DNA of 20,046 nt, taken from assembly GCA_023391815.1 (NCBI GenBank), contig JAEWAF010000057.1:1-20046 (forward strand), given 5' to 3'. Under the pieces are notes generated by a model that had not been told where the DNA came from, did not search any database, and saw only the letters and a program-made list of their open reading frames with translations. Source of the DNA: Pseudomonadota bacterium. Its GTDB lineage: Bacteria; Pseudomonadota; Gammaproteobacteria; Steroidobacterales; Steroidobacteraceae. This document shows positions 15,391-20,046 of this stretch, piece by piece (positions within the stretch are counted from its first letter, which is position 1; every line of letters begins with the position of its first letter). Position numbers and translations under genes: made by a program.

Positions 15391-17122
15391 CCGCCCGCTG
15401 CACCGGCGGCTCTGCAATCGCTTGAGCGCGATCGTGGAACGCCACCACACAATTGCGTCCCTGCTGCTTCGCTCGGTAGAGCGCCGAATCGGCCGCCTCG
15501 AAAAACTTCTCGGCGTTCTCGAACTCGCCGCGCGACAAGCATGCATAGCCGACGCTGATGGTGATCGCCAGATCGCCATTCAATGTTTCTTCGACAGTAC
15601 GGCGCAGACGCTCGCTCATCACCGCGGCCGTCTGGCAATCGATCCCGGGCAGGATCACCGTGAACTCCTCACCGCCATAACGACATGCGACCAAGGGCTT
15701 GCGGGCGAACTTACGCAACGCGCCGGCCACCGCTTTGATCGCCTGGTCGCCCCGCGCATGGCCATGGCGATCGTTGTAGCCTTTGAAATGATCGATATCG
15801 AGCACCAGCAACGACAACGGCTTTTGCTCTTCACGCGCCATCGCGAATTCTTGCGGCAGCTTGTCGTCGAACAGGCGGCGGTTGCCGAGCATCGTGAGCG
15901 AGTCGGTCCGGCTCTGGTGCTGTAGTTCGTTCATGCGCGTGCTCAACGTCATGGACAGCAGGATCATTTCCAGCAGCGAGCCGATCTGCCAACCGTTCTG
16001 CGTGAAGAACGTGTGCGGCAACACGCCGAACGTCTTGAGCAGGAAGATCACCGAGCCGCACAGGAACGAGCTCCACGCGATGACGTAGAAGCGCGCCGGT
16101 CGCGAACCGAGCACCATGGCCGCGACGCCCATCACCAGCATGAAAATCACCCCGATCAACACCAGTCCCGCGACCGGGGCGATGATGGTCGAATAAGGCA
16201 CGAACGGCGCAGCCAGCAGCAACACGGTCGCGACTGCCTGCAACCCGCGCGCCGCCAGATCCAGCCGGGGCGTCACTTCCTTCGCTCGCAGAATCATCCG
16301 CGAGAACTGCAATCCCGAGAACAACGCGATGTTGATCAATGCCACCAGGCTGGTGTTGCCCCAGCGCGGGCTCTCCGGCCAGAGATACTGATACGCAAGG
16401 CCGTTGTGAATGAGCATGTACAGGCCGAAGGTGCCCACGTACGCGAAGTAGGCGAGGAAGGCGCGGTCGCGGACGGCGATGAACACCAAGCCGCTCCACA
16501 CCAGCAGCATGATCACGCAACCGTAGTAGATGCCATACGCCAGCTGCTCGCGGCTGAGCGATTCCAGCAGCTCGGGTGAACTGAACAACGACAAGCTGAT
16601 GTCGATCGGTCCTTGCGACTGATAGCGCAGGTACACGACGCGCTCGCCCTGCGCCGGCACATGGATTGGAAACACGAAGTCGCGATGAGCGATGTCGCGT
16701 GCCGCGAAGGGGCGACGGTCGCCGGTCTTGTGGATGCGCCACTCGTTCTCCCCGGTCCGCTCGTAGACGTCGAGATAGTCGATCAACGGGTAGGTTTGCC
16801 GAAGGAAGATCTCGCGCTCGCGCGAGCCCGCGTTCCGAAATGTGACGCGTGCCCACCAGACCGAACTGGTGAAGCCGACATTGGCGGCGGCCAGGCTGCC
16901 CGGCGCAAAGCTCGATTGGCTGACCTGAACCAAGGACAGCTTGCCCTGCGGATCTTCGAGCAGGTCGATGTGCCGACTGAACTCCTCGAGGTAGATCCGC
17001 TCGGCGGCGGGCAACTCGAACACGGTCGGGCCGGAGCCGGCATCGGCGGCATGCGCGCTTACGCTCAGGAGTAGCGCCAGCAACAGGCGCCCGGCGAAAA
17101 CGGCAATACGAAGCGGCGACAT
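15380..17122 (-). CDS. Membrane diguanylate cyclase with 7TMR-DISM sensor (GGDEF)
   Basis: A 580-residue inner-membrane enzyme expected to make cyclic di-GMP from two GTP. The signal peptide (about 1-26) is followed by a periplasmic 7TMR-DISMED2-type jelly-roll domain (about 35-170, including SSVWWARVTFRNAGSREREIFLRQTYPLIDYLDVY). Seven helices follow (7TMR-DISM, about 185-385), then a cytoplasmic GGDEF domain (about 405-565). The active-site loop Gly483-Gly-Glu-Glu-Phe487 is intact, as is the metal/substrate motif DIDHFKGYNDRHGHARGD. The RxxD inhibitory site expected nine residues upstream reads Arg474-Lys-Pro-Leu477, so product feedback at that site is probably absent. The frame is open to 17203. 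I chose the ATG at 17122, which has GGGAGGAAGAGAG upstream and a normal signal peptide. It is divergent from the cytochrome gene. The sensed ligand may be a carbohydrate, going by the domain type. Confidence 0.88.
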   Translation of the reverse strand: MSPLRIAVFAGRLLLALLLSVSAHAADAGSGPTVFELPAAERIYLEEFSRHIDLLEDPQGKLSLVQVSQSSFAPGSLAAANVGFTSSVWWARVTFRNAGSREREIFLRQTYPLIDYLDVYERTGENEWRIHKTGDRRPFAARDIAHRDFVFPIHVPAQGERVVYLRYQSQGPIDISLSLFSSPELLESLSREQLAYGIYYGCVIMLLVWSGLVFIAVRDRAFLAYFAYVGTFGLYMLIHNGLAYQYLWPESPRWGNTSLVALINIALFSGLQFSRMILRAKEVTPRLDLAARGLQAVATVLLLAAPFVPYSTIIAPVAGLVLIGVIFMLVMGVAAMVLGSRPARFYVIAWSSFLCGSVIFLLKTFGVLPHTFFTQNGWQIGSLLEMILLSMTLSTRMNELQHQSRTDSLTMLGNRRLFDDKLPQEFAMAREEQKPLSLLVLDIDHFKGYNDRHGHARGDQAIKAVAGALRKFARKPLVACRYGGEEFTVILPGIDCQTAAVMSERLRRTVEETLNGDLAITISVGYACLSRGEFENAEKFFEAADSALYRAKQQGRNCVVAFHDRAQAIAEPPVQRAATS

Positions 17123-17316
17123 CGGCACTCTCTTCCTCCCTATCCGTTGTGCCCCGACGAACGCGCGAAGTATGCGACACCCCGACCAAAGCCGCGACGT
17201 CATCGCTCATGAAATATTGGAATTGTGATCTCGTCTGCGGGCACTGCGAGGACCTGTCGGTAAGTTCCGCTCCGTTCCATGTGAAACGAATTCAAAAACG
17301 CAACAGGGAGTGAGCG
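17123..17316. other. Divergent intergenic region, cyclase / cytochrome
   Basis: A 194-base gap with outward-facing genes on both sides, so it must hold two promoters. An AT-rich patch at about 17208-17228 (ATGAAATATTGGAATTGTGA) and another at about 17284-17302 are the likeliest sites, but no convincing -35/-10 pair could be set. GGGAG at 17306-17310 is the ribosome site of the cytochrome gene, 6 bases before its ATG. Confidence 0.4.
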
Positions 17317-19584
17317 ATGCGGCGGCTGCTTCGATGGATGCTCGCGCTGGTGCTGATCGGCGGCGTGGCGGCGGTGGCGGGATTTCTCTGGTTCGTGCTG
17401 TGGCCGGTCCACACCATTCCGGCACTCGAACGGGTCGACGAATACGTGTGGCTCGATCAGCACTGGGGCGAAGGCCAGAACACCGAACAGCGCCAGACCT
17501 ACTACTACACCGCCCAGGGCACCTCGATGCCGCAAGGCGCCTCGACCGGCGCGCTTCGTTACGACTGGTTCGTGCATCTGGAGCTGCCGTTCTCGAACGA
17601 GCGCTTCGCCAACCCCGATCACCTGCGCAAATACCGGTTCCTGGTCGATCCGGCGCCGAGCGCGGCCAATCCGGACCAATTGCCGATCGGCTTCACCAAG
17701 CACTTCGAACCGGCGATCGGTGAGTACGTGCTCGATATCACCTGTGCGGCCTGTCACACCGGCGAGATCCACTTCACCAAGGACAATCGCACCATTGCGA
17801 TGCGCGTCGATGGCGGCCAGGCCATGCACGCCTTCACCGATATGTCTCGCGGCAGCTTCGCGCCCGTGCTGCTGGCGTCGCTGGTCGATACGGCGGTCAA
17901 GCCGTGGAAGTTCGATCGTTTCGCGCAGCGAGTGCTCGGGCCCGGCTATCCCGATGCCAAACCGGAATTGAAGTCGGCGCTCTGGGCGACCATCAAGGCC
18001 ATGCTCGGCAGTGGCCAGAACAATCCGCTGCGCAAGTTGTATCCGGTGCACGAGGGCTTCGGTCGCACCGACGCGTTGGGACGGATCGGCAACACCGCTT
18101 TCGGCGATCACCTGGCACCCGGCAATTACCAGGTCGGCGACGCGCCGGTCAGCTATCCCTACCTTTGGAACATCTGGAAGTTCGACTGGGTGCAGTACAA
18201 CGGCTCGGTCGCGCAGCCGCTGGCAAGAAACATCGGCGAGGCGCTCGGGGTGGGGGCGATTTCACCTCTGCGCAGTGGGATGAACGAGCCGTTGCCGGCC
18301 GATCATCGATTCCGCAGCAGTGTCGATATCGCTGGACTTCAACGCATCGAGCACACCCTCCAGCAGCTCGCGCCGCCGGCCTGGCCGGAACATATCCTCG
18401 GCCCGATCGACACTGCCAAGGCGGAGCAAGGGTCGAAGCTGTTCGAACAATACTGCCGAGGTTGCCACGGCCCCCATGTCTCCGATGCCGCGCGTCAGCA
18501 GGCGAGCGCGCCGCTCAAGCCGTTTCCGGAGGTGGAATGGCGGATCGAAGTGATTCCGCTGGAACACATCGGCACCGATGCGAACGCGGCCAAGGGATTC
18601 ATGGAGCGTCGTTACAATCTCTCGACGACGGGCCTGACGAATGCCCAACTCGCCGATGCTTTGCGGCCGTTGTTGGTTCGCTCACTGGCACGCGACGCGC
18701 GCTTCCGCCTGCGTGAAGTCGTTCGCTTGCGTGGCGAGCAACAGCTGCCACCGGGCGAATTGCCCACGTTGCTTGCTAACTATCCCGATCCCGACGCGAA
18801 TCCCACGCCGAGTCTGCCGCAGGAAAGCTTCGAGGCAATCGACGCCGCTTTGGAAACATTGCTGTCGCCCATGCCGGTGGTAGCGGCCGCCCAGCCGGAC
18901 GATCCGCTCGACTGCGGGCTCGACTGTCACACGCTCAATTTGCTTTGGGACGTGCGCAACGGGTCGGGGAATATCGAACAGACCGTCGCGGGGCTCGATG
19001 TGACCAAGCTGAGCGAAGGCCTGGCGCTGAATCTGGTCGGTATCCTGATCAAGAACCGCTTCTATGCGGATTACGGCATCGACTACGCGACTCAGCAATG
19101 CTTGGAAGGTTTCGGTGCGCTGGATCTGCCGCAGCAGATCTCCGGGTATAAGCCCCGCCCGCTTCAGGGCGTGTGGGCGACGCCGCCCTTCCTGCACAAC
19201 GGCTCGGTGCCGACGCTGTATCAAATGCTGGTGCCGCCGCAGAAACGCGACCAGAAATTCTTTGTGGGCCGCCGCGACTTCGACCCTGTCCACGTCGGCT
19301 ACATGACCCAACCCGACGCGGAAGGCGACGCCGACGGCTTCTGGCTCGACACCACCATCCCCGGCAACAGAAACATCGGCCACGCCTTCTCCGCCGACGC
19401 CGCGACCTGGAGCAAACATCTCTCCGACCCGAAGGCGAACCCGCTGCCTTCGGGGGTGATTGGACCGGAGTTCACGGATGAGCAACGGTTCGCGCTGGTT
19501 GAGTATTTGAAGGTCCATCGGGACCCGCCGACGCCGGAGGGGTTTAGACCGCCGCAATGTGAGTTGTTTGGAAGGTCGCTCTGA
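17317..19584 (+). CDS. Membrane-anchored c-type cytochrome of the cytochrome c peroxidase / RoxA superfamily
   Basis: A 755-residue periplasmic cytochrome held by one N-terminal helix (about 6-28) without a clear cleavage site. Two canonical haem c motifs are present: Cys143-Ala-Ala-Cys146-His147 and Cys380-Arg-Gly-Cys383-His384. A third, Cys533-Gly-Leu-Asp-Cys537-His538, has the rare CX3CH spacing. The C-terminal PLQGVWATPPFLHNGSVPTLYQML (His627) is the signature of the di-haem peroxidase superfamily that includes MauG-like enzymes and the rubber oxygenases RoxA/RoxB. Length exceeds classical peroxidases (about 320-350) and is nearer RoxA-like proteins. The role is redox chemistry in the periplasm: a peroxidase, an oxygenase or an electron carrier. 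I cannot choose from sequence alone. The start has GGGAG at good spacing. No maturation or partner gene lies beside it, and it is transcribed alone, divergent from the cyclase. Confidence 0.82.
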   Translation: MRRLLRWMLALVLIGGVAAVAGFLWFVLWPVHTIPALERVDEYVWLDQHWGEGQNTEQRQTYYYTAQGTSMPQGASTGALRYDWFVHLELPFSNERFANPDHLRKYRFLVDPAPSAANPDQLPIGFTKHFEPAIGEYVLDITCAACHTGEIHFTKDNRTIAMRVDGGQAMHAFTDMSRGSFAPVLLASLVDTAVKPWKFDRFAQRVLGPGYPDAKPELKSALWATIKAMLGSGQNNPLRKLYPVHEGFGRTDALGRIGNTAFGDHLAPGNYQVGDAPVSYPYLWNIWKFDWVQYNGSVAQPLARNIGEALGVGAISPLRSGMNEPLPADHRFRSSVDIAGLQRIEHTLQQLAPPAWPEHILGPIDTAKAEQGSKLFEQYCRGCHGPHVSDAARQQASAPLKPFPEVEWRIEVIPLEHIGTDANAAKGFMERRYNLSTTGLTNAQLADALRPLLVRSLARDARFRLREVVRLRGEQQLPPGELPTLLANYPDPDANPTPSLPQESFEAIDAALETLLSPMPVVAAAQPDDPLDCGLDCHTLNLLWDVRNGSGNIEQTVAGLDVTKLSEGLALNLVGILIKNRFYADYGIDYATQQCLEGFGALDLPQQISGYKPRPLQGVWATPPFLHNGSVPTLYQMLVPPQKRDQKFFVGRRDFDPVHVGYMTQPDAEGDADGFWLDTTIPGNRNIGHAFSADAATWSKHLSDPKANPLPSGVIGPEFTDEQRFALVEYLKVHRDPPTPEGFRPPQCELFGRSL

Positions 19585-19601
19585 GGTTGAGATCAAGAAA
19601 C

Positions 19602-19655
19602 GTCGGTGGCTGGGAATCGCTGCGGCTCTAAGAGGGTCGGTGGCTGGCGAATCGC
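19602..19655 (+). repeat. Direct repeat pair, ~20 bp
   Basis: GTCGGTGGCTGGGAATCGC (19602-19620) recurs at 19636-19655 as GTCGGTGGCTGGCGAATCGC, identical but for one inserted base. The second copy runs into the left arm of the large inverted repeat. Confidence 0.7.
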
Positions 19656-19803
19656 CGAGGGGGACCTTCCTCCTCTCGGCACCGCGCTCGCCCGTCGCGC
19701 GTTGCGCTCCTAGGCGCACGTCCATGATGTGCGCTGATTTCGAGGACACGTCCCTGTACCTCGAATCTGCCGAGAGGAGGAAGGTCCCCCTCGGCGCTTC
19801 GCC
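19646..19803. repeat. 158-bp near-perfect long inverted repeat with nested hairpins
   Basis: Arms 19646-19681 and 19768-19803 pair at 35 of 36 positions. The inner 29 bp (19653-19681 with 19768-19796) are perfect, followed by one mismatch and six more pairs (GGCGAA/TTCGCC). The 86-base interior holds two further hairpins: GCGCAC/GTGCGC (19714-19719/19729-19734) and TTCGAGG/CCTCGAA (19739-19745/19759-19765). A further 7-bp match (GCTGCGG 19619-19625 / CCGCAGC 19808-19814) lies outside the arms. It encodes no protein. Candidates are a MITE-like or REP-type dispersed repeat, or a structured RNA. No target-site duplication is evident. Confidence 0.75.
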
Positions 19804-20046
19804 TCAACCGCAGCTGATGTTTGAAGCTGTCGCTCTTCGTGAGCGAAGAAACAACCAGCGTGTTGTTTCAGCTGAGCTCGGTTCAAATAGCACGCAGCCA
19901 AACGTTCATCCGTGAAAGGCACCTGAAACGATTAGAGCTCAGACGTGAGGCATCGCCTCCGGTCGCGTCCGAGGCGCAACCGCCCTGCGGGCGGCGCGCC
20001 GAGACGTCCGTTCTAACGGCAGATTCGCGGGGAAGCCGCCGCGACC

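Larger units (their letters stand above)
19585..20046. other. Non-coding region rich in hairpins
   Basis: No gene is convincing in these 462 bases; the open frames present are short, lack ribosome sites and cross repeat arms. Besides the large inverted repeat (19646-19803) there are smaller perfect hairpins at 19830-19846 (6-bp stem), 19848-19869 (GAAACAAC/GTTGTTTC) and 19980-19994 (CCGCCC/GGGCGG). None is followed by a T-run, so none is a clear intrinsic terminator for the cytochrome gene. Confidence 0.6.

Noticed and set aside
15831..17210. 459-residue open frame over the cyclase gene
   Set aside because: Shadow of the 7TM sensor region; highly Arg-rich with no recognisable fold.
17200..18111. 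303-residue antisense open frame at the cytochrome gene start
   Set aside because: Lies opposite the first haem motif and anchor of the cytochrome, is His/Arg-rich, and has no ribosome site.
18682..19749. 355-residue antisense open frame over the cytochrome 3' end
   Set aside because: Begins inside the inverted-repeat element and lies opposite conserved cytochrome motifs, so it is a mirror frame.
19653..19796. Rho-independent terminator for the cytochrome gene
   Set aside because: The stem is 29 bp with an 86-base interior and no T-run. That geometry is wrong for an intrinsic terminator.
19646..19803. Insertion sequence or integron attC site
   Set aside because: No transposase, no visible target duplication and no attC core sites. 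A non-autonomous repeat remains possible.

Overview
The window is about 20 kb of GC-rich (by eye 60-65%), densely packed chromosomal DNA from a Gram-negative bacterium. It encodes a lipid A hydroxylase-type protein, a DcaP-type outer-membrane channel, a lipobox lipoprotein, a membrane-anchored c-type cytochrome and a 7TM-type diguanylate cyclase. Taken together, the gene types suggest an environmental gammaproteobacterium, perhaps near Steroidobacter or Xanthomonadales. That placement is inferred from protein flavour, not from a marker gene. I saw no tRNA, rRNA, CRISPR array, transposase or phage gene.

Layout. 1-309: non-coding, with degenerate ~51-54 bp repeats that carry a conserved small hairpin. 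310-1867: a glutathione S-transferase-like gene converging on an lpxO-like lipid A hydroxylase. 2043-4501: a secreted CocE/alpha-amino-acid ester hydrolase and a small unknown gene, divergent around a perfect 17-bp palindrome that looks like an operator. 4517-7416: a leftward operon of lipoprotein, outer-membrane protein and GNAT acetyltransferase. 7509-10543: a leftward operon of DcaP-type porin and an MHS-family major facilitator with an unusually large extracytoplasmic insert. 10753-14845: a two-component pair facing tail to tail, made of a NarL/LuxR response regulator and a hybrid kinase with an N-terminal sodium/solute symporter domain. This matches the CrbS/CrbR (MxtR/ErdR) acetate-sensing system. 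14863-17122: a small membrane-anchored unknown protein and a diguanylate cyclase, converging with an 11-bp overlap. 17317-19584: a membrane-anchored multi-haem cytochrome of the cytochrome c peroxidase/RoxA type. 19585-20046: non-coding, dominated by a near-perfect 36-bp inverted repeat with nested hairpins.

How the genes may work together. The most coherent unit is 7509-14845. An outer-membrane channel and an inner-membrane carboxylate-type transporter form one operon that diverges from a regulator, whose partner kinase carries its own transporter-like sensor domain. The 209-bp gap between the two start codons holds two perfect dyads. I infer that uptake of a small organic acid is sensed and controlled by this pair. 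The lipoprotein, outer-membrane protein and GNAT genes downstream run in the same direction but are separated by a hairpin, so they may be partly or wholly independent.

Several starts were moved from the longest open frame to a better-supported internal codon, using Shine-Dalgarno spacing, signal peptides or domain boundaries. These are noted entry by entry.
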